Position numbers and translations under genes: made by a program | In this document: positions 36,986 to 49,587 of the stretch, one piece after another | Numbering within the stretch: position 1 is the first letter of the stretch | Layout: every line of letters starts with the position of its first letter | The notes under the pieces: generated by a model | Seen by the model: only the letters and a program-made list of their open reading frames with translations | Told to the model about the DNA's origin: nothing | The model's database searches: none | DNA from: Vanilla planifolia | Lineage: Eukaryota > Streptophyta > Magnoliopsida > Asparagales > Orchidaceae | Length of the DNA stretch: 64,000 nt | Assembly: GCA_023846275.1 (NCBI GenBank) | Contig: CM043869.1 | Coordinates: 34,354,737 to 34,418,736 of the forward strand | Direction: 5' to 3'

Positions 36986-38230
36986 TTATCTCAAAGAATG
37001 AGAATGCTTCAACTTATGTTTTATCAAATATAGTTATCAAGATGATAGATGAATATTCTAATGATATTTCTCAAAGCCTTGAATCTATTGGGAATGCTAC
37101 AATGCCTAAATCTAAAAAGGTTAAATCTACTAAATGAGATGTTACTCTACAAAGGACATTGATGAAATGCACCCTCAAAAAGAAAAGATGGAATTGTTTA
37201 ATCGTAAAGGATGTCACTGAACAATATGTAAGTGACAAGCTTTTTTCCACAAGATTAACACCATTAGGGGAATAATTCAATGAATTTTTTCCTTCCCCTA
37301 AGGTTCAAACATGTTTGAGGATTAGTATTGTAGAGATTATTTAAACCCATGTATCAAACAATAGGGAAAGCCAAAAATGCTAGTTTTGGATTTGTCTATC
37401 TAGATAACTCAATTGGAGGTCTTTATGACTCACTTTAGAAATGTTTTAAACAAAATTGGGAAAGCTTGGTCTCCACATTGGCTAAGTTCTTGGAATAGAT
37501 TATGGTCTTTGATATTAGCTTCAAAGCAATTATTATAGATTAAAAAGAAGTTATCAAATGAGCATAGACATTAGAAGAATGCATTACCATTGAAGATTGA
37601 ATATTTAAAAAAATGAGAAAAAGTAAGTTTGATTAGAGGCATGCAACAAATCTATGCAACAAACATTCAAGTGGATGATAAGAATTTGTTATGTTTTATT
37701 ATATGATTTTTCATTAAAAATTCTTCTTAAAGCCAATGAGTTTTACTAAGTTAAATTATTCAATTTCTTTATAAATTTAAGCTACACATGGGATAGATTT
37801 TTTCAAATTTTCTTTTTGGTCTACTATACCATTGAAGTGGGATATGTTGTGTGTCCCCAAGGATAAAAGTTGTTGAAGCCTCTTGAGAAAACTTATTAGC
37901 ACCTATTGTTTTCTTCAATTTCTCTAGTTTTCTACTTCAAATGTTTCCATTTAGGTGAAGCTATGGAGAATGTTGCTAAAACCTTTTGCTAGATTGACCA
38001 TTATCTTGAGTCAATGATCACTAGCAGTAATATTATGACTAGGCTGAAGGGCTACAACATCCAAGGGAAATTAAGTTTAAATCTTTGGAGGCCTAGAAAA
38101 GGACTAATACCATTAAAAAATATAGTTTATATCTCGATTAATTATTGTGAAAGCTCTTCCTCCAAATACAAAAGTTTTTTGTCTACAATTTTGAGAACTT
38201 TAGGATATTATCTATCCCACTATCCCTAAA
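36986..38230 (+). pseudogene. Possible decayed coding region, unrecognised
   Basis: Plus-strand translation gives protein-like stretches such as NASTYVLSNIVIKMIDEYSN and KKVKSTK, a stop, then DVTLQRTLMKCTLKKKRWN up to about 37278. A 71-residue frame follows at 38014-38229. Composition is less biased than the flanks, but I cannot name a family and stops are frequent. It may be an old transposase or retroelement piece or simply chance. Confidence 0.2.
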
Positions 38231-39739
38231 AGTCATGGCTTATATTTAACATACATTGGGAAAGAACAATCAATTGTTGAAGACATGCAACTCTTGAATA
38301 ATAGCAGCTACTTATAGCAACATTAACTCTCTGATCAACAAAGGAAGATAATTAAGAATTCCTAGATGAAGAGGAGATGTTCTATTAAAAAAAATGAAAG
38401 AAGAGAGAGAAGGTTTTCCAATCGTTTGTATATAGCTCTTTGAATTTTATTTAATGCTTTGAATATACTCTTTATTATAATGCACGTGTGTTGTTTTAAA
38501 ATCTCTAATTATGTTCAACATTCAACTAGTCATTCTCTTGCTATTTTTAAACATTTTGAAGCTCATTAACAACGAATTAGCATGATTGAAATCATAAACA
38601 TATTAGATAGATTAGCCATTAGCTCTAAATCAACTAGATAAATCGCGTTGTTAAACTAGACAATGCATTTTCTGATGGCTATCAACTATCCATTGGATTG
38701 TTTGATTTTCTTTCAATAAAATAATTTTTAGAATAACTTTTACTTTATGGTTTAACTATCATTTGACTCACTATCAAACACAATAAATTAGGCATTGGGT
38801 TACTGATTGAAATATTTAATTTCCTTTTTATAAAACTTTTGAATGATGATTAAAATTTGAATAATAGATCCTTCCCTTTGGATAATCTATTTATCATCAA
38901 ATGTCATATCAAACAACTGATTGAATTATTCATTTACCTAAAAATGATTAATTTTTCTTAATTTGATAATTGTTCTTAACTACCATATGTAAAGCCTAAA
39001 ATCTTAGGATGTAATGCAAGCCTCAAAACATTTTTTTCAATATTTCAAACCTTTTATGTAATCATAATTTTAATTTTGAAATATCTAATAAGCTACTGCT
39101 ACTAATTCAACCATTATAAAAGTCTAAGGCTTTCACAATATGACTTGATCCTATGCTTTAACTTTTGTATTTGATCTCTTCCTTATATTGTAAACGAGAT
39201 GTTTATGTGATCCAACACAATCTTCAAGTAGTTCTATCCCAATAGCATACTAATGAGTACCCATCTAATGCAATCTTATGTACATACATTACATAATCAT
39301 CATATTTTAACAAGATTGAATTGTTATCAAAGTCCAAGTTAAACTAACTTGGGCTCATAGTGTTAACAACAAATAATGGAAGTTGACTTAACAGAAGTGA
39401 TGAATGTAAAAGTTTTGGAGAACTTCTAGATCTATCAATCTACAATAATTTAAAAATTAGAATTTTAATAATTTTTTAAAGATTTGGGGATAAAATAAAA
39501 TTTTTCATCACATAATTATGCAAAAGTGAAAAAGAATAAAATACTAATAGAGATGGCAAAGACTATGCTGCAAAAATATTATTTTTCTAAATACTTTGGG
39601 CTAAAATTGTAAATACTGCTTGCTATATTTTACATTGAATTTCAATCCATCCTTTAATTTAAATAACACTCTTATAAATTGTGGTGTAATGGAAAGTCAA
39701 AATTATCTCGCCTTAAAATCTTTGGTTGTAGGTGTTACA
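38231..39739. other. AT-rich DNA, no gene recognised
   Basis: No motif or long frame. Copia text starts just after 39740, so the missing 5' part of that element is deleted here or too decayed to see. Confidence 0.45.
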
Positions 39740-41510
39740 CTCTAAAACATAAAAGAAAAGAAAAATTAAATAGTAAATCAATGAGTGTGATATTTCTTGG
39801 CTACTCATCATATAGTAGAGCTTATAAAGTATTAACAAAGAAACTATGATGATAGAAAAGCCTATACATGTTAATTTTTATGAGTCTAGCTATCAAAGCA
39901 AGAAAATTGAAATAAGAGATTTTGAAGACTTTAAAAAATTAAGTTTAAAATATTAATCTTACCATGAAATTAAAAGTAAAAAAAATTGTGGAAGAACTAA
40001 AAGAACTAATTTACAATAAAAATCACCTATATGAGCTAGTAATAAGAAATCCAACTCAAGTTGTCCAAACTCAATCTTCTTTAATATGATATAATCAATG
40101 TGTCCTTCATATAAGAAATTAAACCACTACGTGTGGAGGAATATTTAGACCATGAATTTTGGTATCTATCATAGAAAAAAGAGGTACATCAATTTGTCAA
40201 AAATGTTGTATAGGAAATTGTAAAAAAATCTCAAGATTCACAATTGTAGGAATCAAATGTTTTATTAAATGTAAATTAAATGAAAATGGGACTATCATAT
40301 GGATTAAAAAAATATATGTAGATAAAGATATAATCAAGTTGAAGGCTTGGGATTTGAATAAGTTTTTTCAAAAATAGCCAAATTAGAGGCAATTAGACTT
40401 CGATTTGTTTTTGCATACTTTAAAGTTATTAAATTATTTTAAATTGATATTAAAAGTGTCTTCTAAAAAGAGGTATATGTAGATCAACAAGAAGGGTTTG
40501 AGAATTAAAAATAATGAAATAATGTGTACAAATTAAAGAAGGTCCTATATGGATTAAAGCAAGTGCCACATGCTTGACATGATAAGTAATAAATTGTTCA
40601 CTCAAAAAAGGGTTTATAAAGGTTAATATGGAAAAATAAGTTTGTCATAAGTTTTGGTTCAACTAATCAAGGATTATGTGAACAATTTGCTCAGATGATT
40701 TCAAAATTTGAGATGAGTTTAATAAGAGATTTAACATACTTTATAAGATCACAAATTAAAAAAATGCAATGAAAACTTTATCTCACAAACAAAATACTTG
40801 AAGGAAATGTTAAGGAAGTTTGACTGGACAATCTTAAACCTATCTCAACAATATTAGAAAATGATGAGCAAGGGAAATGAGTAGATATTAAGTTACATAA
40901 GGGAATGATAAGATCATTGTTAATCTAAAAACTAGTAGATTCGATATTGCATTTAGTGTATGTCTATGTGCCAAGTTTCCATCATGCTTAAAGGAGTCAC
41001 ATTTAAAGCCAATCAAAAGGATTTTTAAATATTTGATTGAATAAAAAAATAAGAATTTGGTATCCCAAAAAAACATTTTCTCAAGAACTAATAAGGTATA
41101 TGATGTAGATTATGCAAGTCAAAAAATGGATAGGAAGAATACCTCTAAAAGTTTTGCATTTTATAGTAACTCACTAATCACTTGGTGAAGTAAAAATCTA
41201 AAACACTATTGCACTATCCACAATAGAAGTTGAATACATGACCTTGGATTGACGTGTAACTCAAACTCTTTGGATTAAGAGGCAATTATAAGATTTTGTT
41301 TTGAAATTAAAAAAAATCTAATTAAGTGTGAGTGAGTGCCATATGTTTAATAAAAAATCCCATTCAACTTATTTCATAAGGGACCATGTTGAGTAAAGTT
41401 AGGTTGATGTTTAATTTGCAAACTTTAATGATGAACTTGTAGACATATACACTAAACCCCTAAGCAAAGAAATATTTTGTCAAATAAAGATGGAATAGAT
41501 TAAGTGGGAG
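39740..41510 (+). pseudogene. Ty1/copia pol relic: integrase end, reverse transcriptase, RNase H
   Basis: Plus-strand translation in shifting frames yields VIFLGYSSYSRAYKVLTKK (integrase end, about 39790), then YNQVEGLGFE, AKLEAIRLRFVFAYFKVIKL, IDIKSVF, EVYVDQQEGFEN, YKLKKVLYGLKQVPHA (RT, about 40330-40580), CEQFAQMISKFEMSLIRDL (about 40680-40735), HKGMIRSLL, RIWYPKK, TIALSTIEVEYM, LWIKRQL, ECHMFN, and DELVDIYTKPLSKEIF (RNase H to about 41480). This is canonical copia order. The YVDDI active-site text is lost, and stops are numerous. The 72-residue frame at 40159-40377 is out of frame with the copia text. It belongs to the same broad branch as the minus-strand relic at 19.5-21.5 kb but is on the opposite strand. 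Confidence 0.9.
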
Positions 41511-42343
41511 CTCTAAAGTGATGTTACTTTATTATGATACATCTTTTCATAAAATGTGTACCTTTACTATTAGAATCATGGAATCTATCCATTTATATTT
41601 ACATTTATTTTACATTTTTGTATATTATAAATTTGTTTGGTTTGTCGTCATAAAAAATGAGTGAGACTATTATCCCAATGAACTCCATGATAAATCAAAA
41701 AGGTTTTGATGGTAACAATAGAGTTTTATTAGTTCTAATTAACCATCTAGTTCATTGTGGGCTAAACAAAGTTAGTTGATCAAGGAAGCACACTTGAAGG
41801 TCAAGTAAAGAAGCATCAACTATAAGAGGCTTGGTCATGTCTGAAGAAGATGGAAGTTTGATGCTTAAGATAATCTAACTGAGATGTTAAAGCTCAAAAT
41901 TAGAAATTTTGTGAGATTGACATATATATTGATCTTCTATGTGGCTCAAATGTATAGTACTTATATAATTTAAAACTTTGATAGACTTATGCATTAATTT
42001 GATTTTAAAAAATCTTAATACTATTATACCATTTTATCATTAAACTATTTGTTTGATGATAATAAAATTATTATATTATGTTTACTAATACTTTTCTTTG
42101 GTATTTATTTCAAATCATAAATCTTAATAGTAATTAAGTTAATTATGTGTAGAACTTGATCATGTGACTCAAGGTATGTAATAGAGGTGTTTGGGTATCA
42201 ATCATAACTAATACTAAGAAAATACAAGATTGAGCAGCATGAGAAGAAGATTTTTATTGAGTTTCTTTATTTTATTAATTAGAATATCAAATGTATAAAC
42301 ATTTACTTAAGACACTTTGAATTTTAAGGCATGAATTTTATCT

Positions 42344-42346
<3 letters not shown>

Positions 42347-42421
<75 letters not shown>
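42347..42421. repeat. (TA)37 microsatellite
   Basis: A pure TA dinucleotide run of about 75 bp, the longest microsatellite in the window, inside the probable copia LTR. Confidence 0.97.
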
Positions 42422-42423
<2 letters not shown>

Positions 42424-43418
42424 CTTACCTTAGAATATTGTATTTATAGTGATTTACATCTTTTGTTAAAGCTAAATTAAGATATATTTGAAAAGAGATT
42501 AAATTAAATATGATTTGTACTAGTTGAACCAATCTTTCTTATATGATAGACCCATTGTACAATGCTATCAGCTCATATTTGGATCAGATAGAGCATTAGT
42601 TAAGAGTAATCTTGAATAATATAATTATTTTATATTTTTGTATTACTATGATAACCTAATTGTATAGTATGTTGATCTTTTATTTGAGAGGTCTTATTTG
42701 AGATTTAGTATTCTTAATTTTTATATAATATAATATTACCTTTCATATTATTATACACAATTATTAAGAGGGTTATTAAGGGATTGGAATGAGTAATGAG
42801 GGAAATTAAAATTTGATATACTATCATACATGATCATCATATTGTATAAGTACATCACCTAATGATATTTATCATAGTCATATGATCTATTTATCAATTT
42901 AGTGAGAGTTTAAGACATAGGTTATGAGTATATAGATTTCTATCATACCTATATGATATGACCTTCATACCTGTATGACACGATTTCATATGAGTGCCTA
43001 GTATTAAGACTTAGTCAAAAATTGGATAGATTAATATCGTAGTAGTACGGGCACTTGTCAGACTAATATAACACCATATGATTAGTATAAATGAGCTTGT
43101 TGTATGACTTATTGTAGTGCATTCTTATGCATCATATAATATTTTTTCAAGAACTTAGAATTTAAGTTTTCATGATTTTATTTTAGTTGTATTGTATGAT
43201 ATTTGCATCATAATTATATGATCTAATTCTTGTAATAAAACTGAACTAATTAGACATTGGCGATTGGCTGGACAATGCTATCAGTTGTTCATCATACCTG
43301 TATGATATCTTAAATCATAAAATATGATTAATTCAGAATGTGAGTAATAACTACTTTAATAAGTTTTTCGTATAATTGTTAGAGGTGTTTTGAAGCTGTT
43401 TGAGTGCATTTTAAAGAG

Positions 43419-43428
43419 TATATAAAGG
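43419..43428 (+). promoter_or_regulatory. Possible LTR TATA box
   Basis: TATATAAAGG followed by TCTACAAATAATAAAG and then a CT/AG-richer leader with GAAAAGAAGGGCTATGGG. The position, late in the probable LTR on the plus strand, suits a U3 promoter. Confidence 0.4.
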
Positions 43429-44289
43429 TCTACAAATAATAAAGAAAAGTCTAATTCTTTACTTGCTTATTATTTGAAAGAGACTACCATTGTAATCATC
43501 TTACACTTAGAAAACAATTTAAAGAAAAGAAGGGCTATGGGTTTCTCTTCATTCATCATCTTAACAGCCATCATTTCATTAAGCTAAGTTGCAAGCTACT
43601 CTTTTGTTTCTTCCTTTAGCATTATTGCATATCTTTTATATTATTATAATATATCTTTTGTTTAATTATTCATTGAAAGGATGAAATTCTTAGATTGCAT
43701 CATAATTGAACTGAACATGAAATGTCTAAGTTCAAAGATGTGTTAGGTGTTTTGAAGCTTCGTTTGCCTAATTGACTAAGCATCATATGTTACGATGAAT
43801 GCATGAAAAGAATAGTGACATCTAGTTAGTGTACTAGTCCAATTACAAAGTTGCTCATCTTTGAAGGTTTGTGATAGTGAATAGTGCCAAAGAATGCACT
43901 GGAATAGACGAGAATGATGTAGGTTTCATCCAAGTTTGATCATGTGCAGAATGAATAATATATGTTTTCATTTGACAAATTATATGAGTATTAGACCATT
44001 GTAAGATACATTCAATGATCAATTGAAATAGCGATATATAACAAGCTTATTAATCTGATAGTGAGGTAAAGTGGGATTATACGTGTTCATAGTCTTATAA
44101 GAGATGGTGAGGTGTATTAAATTGAATTATTGGATTAGACAAAGTCCTTCACTATAGTGGAGAATAGGAGAGGAAACAATTGATTTTAACTATCATCTCT
44201 GAGATCATCTTGTACTTCAAGTTTGAATATCTTATATGTCATCCAAATGTAGGGCATACATACTTTATCTAGAGAAATGGTAGCCTTGC

Positions 44290-47200
44290 ATCTATCAAAA
44301 CTATGATCTTTATCTCAAACTTCATGGCATATTATTTTAATAAGAGCCTTAGTGGCTTTATTTTCACTCATTTTATTAAAATAGAACATTCAAAATCAAT
44401 GATCACCTTACTAAACTAATGGATAGAGGACCATTGTAGACTTGTTAAAATACCAAGTGCTTGAGCCTTTATTGTTAAGTTGAGATGGACTAGTTTAGCA
44501 TTATAATGTAGCACCTTTGAATCTACATCTTGAATGAGTGTTGCTACAATTAGTTTTCCCAAGTTTGAATTATCCATACACATTCACTTGTATATTAATG
44601 ACAATGATTATCCTTTTGAATTGAAGAGGTGGTAGTAAACCCATCTACATTAATTCTTGATCAGCTTGTTGTGTTTAGTTAGAGGGTAAGCCTTGAAAAT
44701 ACTAAAGCATAGCCACCTAATAATTTTAATAAACTATCCTTCTATTACAATTGTTTATTCATAGAGTCTTAGGTTCCTAGCTTTCTAGATATGCCAATAG
44801 ATTAACATGGGAATGACATAAAAGTTTCTTATTAGTCTAGTTACCATTGAGTTTTTGCCACCATTGATTTAAGTTGAGATAATTGGTTGATGTGTTTGAA
44901 CTTTAGTATTTTAAGTCATACCATAGAATTCTCAAATCCTATGTGTGGTGTTCTTGTCAATGAAAGTATGATCATAGTGTATTCATGACAATAGTGTAGC
45001 CATTTAGAGGTAGTTGAATCTACAATCATCTTAACTAAGTTGAGAAAGGAGGAGCATGATTAAACATATGCCATATTAAGATGGAGATTTTGATAAGAAT
45101 TTTTTCATTCCATATTCTTGTCAAGGTTTTCATCTAAAGATTTTTGCTTTTGATGGCATTCTATGTAGGCTACAAGGTGAACAAACCATCATTGTTTAAA
45201 GTCCAAACTACTCAGCATCCTTCATAAGGAATTAACACCACATATTGTACTAGTTCACTATTTTTTTCCATGGTTCTTCATACTTTAGTTTCATATTATA
45301 TCTTTTTAGATTTCTAAACTTAACATTTATAAATTATGCTAAAAAGAGAAATTATTGTTAATAGTTTTCATTTAATTTAGCTGAATATGCTAAAGCCAAG
45401 TCATTAAGCTTTCTTAAGCCAAGACCACTCTCCTTGCATAGTTTACTCAGCCTCTCCTAGGTTATCCAGTAATGTTTATGATATGTTCACAATCTCCCCA
45501 TAAAGAAAGCACTCATAGTTTTCTCAATCATTGTTATGATCTAAGTTGGTAGATGTAAGGTCATTAATGTATGAATCAATAGTGAATTAAGAACATATCT
45601 AACAAAAATTAAAATTTCTCCTATAGACAAAAGCTTCTTCTAATCAGCAACCTTAGAATGCAAGTTATCTATTAGATGCTGATAATATTTAGTCTTTTTC
45701 TTTCCAAAATTATTTGACATCCCAAGTACACAATTGGAATAGATCCTTGCTTGAATCCTAAAACCTTTATAATTATCCTACTAGCAACAACTTTCACCTT
45801 AGGCTAATGTTAATCCTATTGTGAATTGAAAAATTCAAGCATATTCTAAATATCTTTAAAGATTCAACTCTAATAAAGATTATAATGTCATCAGTGTATA
45901 ATAGATGTGTGATTAGAGAAGCACCCCTTGCTGAAGGATAATACTATATTGTCTTATTCTAAAAACATAAATTTAAGCTTCTAGAAAAAGAGAAATATTT
46001 CATAGTAATGATGAATAGTAATGGGGAGATAGGACAATGTTGCAAAAGACCTTTTTGTGGTTGGAAGAAGCCATAAAGAGAGCCATTAACTATAATTGAT
46101 AACAATGAACTACTAAACAAAATCTTAATCAAGGAGTTAAACTTAATAAAGTTGAAACATTACAACACATTATATAAAAATTGCCAGGAGATTGGGTCAA
46201 ATGCACTTTTAATGTCAAGCTATGTTATACAATTCCCCTCTCCCTCATTTTGTTATTCATTGAGAATGTTAACTTTTATACAATTGATATATTTTTTTAT
46301 CATTTTCCTTCTTTTGACAAATCCAACCTATTATAATTAGATTATTTTGCTAAGTAGGTTGGGCAACCTTTTGGCTATAAATTTGCTCAAAGTCCTCCCT
46401 ACAAATTTGGTAATATAAATTGGTCTAAAATCCTAAAAAGTAGATGGGTTGTTAGATTTTTGGGATTAAAACAATGTAGGAGTTTGCAAAACCTTTAGGT
46501 ATGAGGCTACCATCTAAGAAATCTTAGATAAAATTCTTAACATCCATTGTAATAATATTCTAATATGTATTGAAAAGTACACCATTAAAGTCATCTGCTA
46601 CACTGTGTTTGTCAAACTGAGTAATGACTTCATGAATTTCTTTTAGATTCTCTTATATAGTAAGTGCACCATTGTCCTCTTGAGTTATAAGTTTGGAAAT
46701 ACAAAGTAGCTAATCACTTTGAGTAGAGTTATCCAATTTCCCAAAGTGGTCTTTAAAGTATTGTATAGCAACGTTCTGCAATTGTTCTTGTCTAGAAAAT
46801 TTGAAACCATCCTTTCTTTTTCTCTAAAAAGTATGAAGATTTGAGTATCTATTATTCATTATAACAAGAAAATTTTTTGTATTTGTTCACGTTTATCTAA
46901 CCATTTAACTCTATCTTTTCTATGCCAAAAGGTTTCTTCCTTACTCAACTCATCGTTGATTTATTGCATTCAATTTAATATTGACTTCATCAAAACTACT
47001 TTAAAATAATTGTTTTTCACACTTCCTAACATCCTCCTCATCATTTTTTAAGTTTTAAAGTATTTTCTCAAATATAGTCAGTCATATTCTAGACCTTCTT
47101 TCATTCTCCTTAGCTTAAATACTAAGGCTAGCATGCTAGTTAAGTGAATATTCTAGACCTTTTCTTGGTCCATGAAATTGCTTAATGGAGTGTTTTTATA

Positions 47201-47859
47201 ATAAATGGGAGCATTTAGATCATGTCATGCTCAAATTTTCGTAATCATAGTTGGATAACTCTCCAACCATTGCATGTTAACAAAGATTTTATTTAACTAA
47301 TTCCATAACCATTTACCTTTTCTCTTTCCTATTCATGTGTATGGTGAATAACAAGGAATCTTAGGCAAATCGTATTGATTAATATAATCCTTAAACTCAT
47401 TCATAGCTATTATGTTGAGACAAGATGAGCCTTTATATTCATCAATTGATGCAATGACATTGAAATCACCTCCAAAAATCATGAGATGCTTTATTAGCAA
47501 AAATTTCATTTATCTCACTACATATATCATGTCTCAATGTTTTAGAACTTTTAGTGTATACCAAAATGTAGTTTGAAACTAACCCTTTCCCTAAGACCAT
47601 TAAATGAATGAGTTGTTTTTCATCATATATTATGGAAAACTAAATATTCTTCATCCATAATATCTATATTTGTTTTGATTTGTTACTATTTTATTGGTCA
47701 AATCTTAATTTAAAAGAAAATTACTATAGTTTTTCCCTATGCCACTGATTCTAATAGAAACATTAAGTTTATTCTTTTATTATTGGCAATTTTGTTTATC
47801 CTACAAATAGGTTTAGCTTTTTCACCATATATGATATTCAAAATAAGTGAGTTAACCAT
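44290..47859 (-). pseudogene. LINE ORF2 relic: endonuclease, reverse transcriptase, RNase H
   Basis: ORF2 would nick the target and copy the RNA there. From a candidate ATG at 47859, MVNSLILNIIYG stands where NxxIWNxRG opens the endonuclease. LVSNYILVYTKS follows, then GGDFNVIASIDEYKG (about 47437-47474), the conserved endonuclease block. A linker keeps RKDRVKWLDKREQ (about 46900). RT: FANSYIVLIPKI (about 46470), VNYSWLSLWLLPTTKR, KGCFSNHTS, and LLYTDDIII, where YTDD at 45887-45898 replaces the usual FADD but keeps both Asp. Then FLYGEIVNIS and GEWSWLKKA (about 45400-45510). RNase H at about 44580-44300: LNLTIKAQALGILTSLQWSS, KVIIDFECSILI. It has many stops and frameshifts. Plant L1 clades with C-terminal RNase H have this same layout. 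Confidence 0.87.
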
Positions 47860-48339
47860 TATGCAAAAAGGTTTCTTCAATTTTAGTAGTTCTACCACTT
47901 CATTGATTTACTCTCAGACTAATAAGCTCTTTAATAATCTTTGTTGTCTTTTTTTGTAGCCCTTCTAGTTTGGATTAGAGTAGTTTCATCTTCTTCCAAT
48001 GTTATTAAATTGAATTCTTAAATTTTTCATATATTTCCATTCCAAAGTCTTTCAAGGGCTATAGATCTAATGTGGATTCAGATTTATGTTGAGCATTAAG
48101 TTTTGGATCTGATATATATATCCTTTATAAGAGTGATGATATTTGATAATCATTATTTGATCACCTATGAACTTGTTTTAAAAAATATTACTCATTTTTT
48201 TACACTTAACTTATTATGATGTTGGAGTTGGTGTAACTTCTTATTTTAACTACCTTAAAATATTTTGTTGTTCTACATCATTATTTTGATTGATATTACC
48301 ATGGGCTTAATTTTTATCAACCCTTTTTATGTCTAATTA
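47860..48339 (-). other. LINE inter-ORF and ORF1 tail region
   Basis: It lies between the knuckle of ORF1 and the candidate ORF2 start. In active relatives this is the low-complexity tail of ORF1 plus a short spacer; here no conserved text remains. Confidence 0.5.
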
Positions 48340-49100
48340 CATAGAGGTAGCATTAAACTTGATTCAATCTTTATGAAATTCCATCTTTGCTAGGTGACTC
48401 TTACAATTTGTAATAGAGTGAACTTGTTTGCTACAATGTCCACAATAAAGTGACTAGTTATCATAATGTGATTTTTGCCAAAAGTCACTTGAGTTGTTAC
48501 ATCTTTGGGTTATGAATATATCTTTATGGAGCTTCTTTAGTAGATTCAACTCAACACATGCCCTACCAATGCTTGGCCATGTCAATTTAGAGTAGTTGTA
48601 TTGACCTTTAGTGGTTTATTAATCATAGAGGAAATTGAGTAAAGAGTAGCTTTGTTAAATCAGTGTATTGGGAGATACTTAAGATAAATCTAAATAGAAT
48701 CCAGTGAGGGTTCCATGTTTAAAAGAAATTCAAGGTGCCACTTTAAAAGCCTCATCCAAAATTCAACCACATTACAGGAGTGATGTAACCAACAATAAAG
48801 AAAATCTTCTTCTTTATCAAAACAAATTAAAACTTGGTTGCTATTTAGCTATTATATGTTAAGCTCATCGAGAAATCCAATAGTCACAAAAGCCTTTCTC
48901 ACTAATTCCATGCTTGGTCTTTTATATGAAAATTTCCTTATTAATACCAATTTAAAATTAGTTGTCATTTTGTTAATTTGCTTCTCTTCAAAGATGATCT
49001 CTTGTTCTCACTTAAAGTTGTAGGAGTCTTGATTTTAATAGGAGAATGTGAGGTGGTACCACCTAGAACTCCAACAAAAGTTTATTAAGACATGGGAATA
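48340..49100 (-). pseudogene. LINE ORF1 relic with DUF4283-like domain and intact CCHC zinc knuckle
   Basis: ORF1 is the RNA-binding protein of the LINE. Minus-strand text: FKLVLIRKFSYKRPSMELVR, KAFVTIGFLDELNI, NQVLICFDKEEDFLYCWLHH, EFWMRLLKWHLEF, IYLKYLPIHxFNKATLYSIS, MINKPLKVNTTTLN, PSIGRACVELNLLKKLHKDI. This fits the DUF4283 domain of plant L1 ORF1. It ends in the knuckle CGHCSKQVHSITNC (48403-48444), which keeps the CX2CX4HX4C spacing exactly. Several stops separate the blocks. ORF2 begins about 480 bp downstream. Confidence 0.85.
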
Positions 49101-49355
49101 CCAATCCATCCTTATTTCCAATCCTTAGATTGAGCAACATTTAAGTAGCTATGCTAAATTAGGGGATTGGACATACTCGTGTTTAGAATTCATTCAAATA
49201 ACTCTTAACAACTATTAGATCATCATTCTATTTAGTGTTCTCATTGTACCAATCACCATCTTAGATGTCATCCTAATCGAAGATTAATATAATAGATTTT
49301 AGCTAGTCAATTGTGAATTTAAGTTGACTTGAAAGTTATAAGTTTGTACAAGTCA

Positions 49356-49366
49356 CCCCCCCCCCC
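49356..49366. repeat. C11 homopolymer in AT-rich DNA
   Basis: Eleven consecutive C residues followed by TTTT. On the minus strand, AAAAGGGGGGGGGGGTGACT reads like a polypurine tract next to a TG LTR edge. No LTR partner or pol was found with it, so this is only a possibility. Confidence 0.6.
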
Positions 49367-49587
49367 TTTTATGGACTTTGCACTCCTATAATTTACAACA
49401 AATACACATTTTTCAAAAGATCTTATTTAGGAAAAATCATGATTTAACCATCAAATTCATGTTTTACAAATGCTTTGACTAAATGCAAGGTATGTTGCCA
49501 TTAAAGTATCATAGATCTAGTTTAAATAAGAAGTGTAACCTTATAGATTGTGGCCTTATAGATTGTGGTGTTGAAAAGTCAATAAGA
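49367..49587. other. Short AT-rich spacer
   Basis: No gene. A CTTATAGATTGTGG segment is duplicated head to tail at about 49540-49566, a small local duplication. Confidence 0.5.

Larger units (their letters stand above)
41668..43600 (+). repeat. Probable 3' LTR of the plus-strand copia relic
   Basis: TAAAAAATGAGTGAGACTAT at 41651 fits a decayed copia polypurine tract (AAAAAGGGGGAGA...). The DNA to its right begins with ATCCCAATGAACTCCATGAT and has no coding text. It holds a long TA run, repeated ATCATACxTxTATGAT motifs and a TATA box near its right part. The right end is not defined, so the length of about 1.9 kb is an estimate. Confidence 0.5.
44250..49260 (-). mobile_element. Nearly full-length, inactive L1-type LINE
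   Basis: Both plant L1 reading frames are visible in order on the minus strand: ORF1 (about 49100-48340) and ORF2 (47859 to about 44290). Length about 5 kb. Upstream of ORF1, text such as GGTTSHSPIKIKTPTT fits a variable N-terminus. No clear poly(A) tail (poly-T on this strand) was found beyond 44250, so the 3' end is uncertain. Many stops make it inactive. Confidence 0.85.

Noticed and set aside
48838..49023. 61-codon plus-strand frame
   Set aside because: It is the antisense shadow of LINE ORF1.
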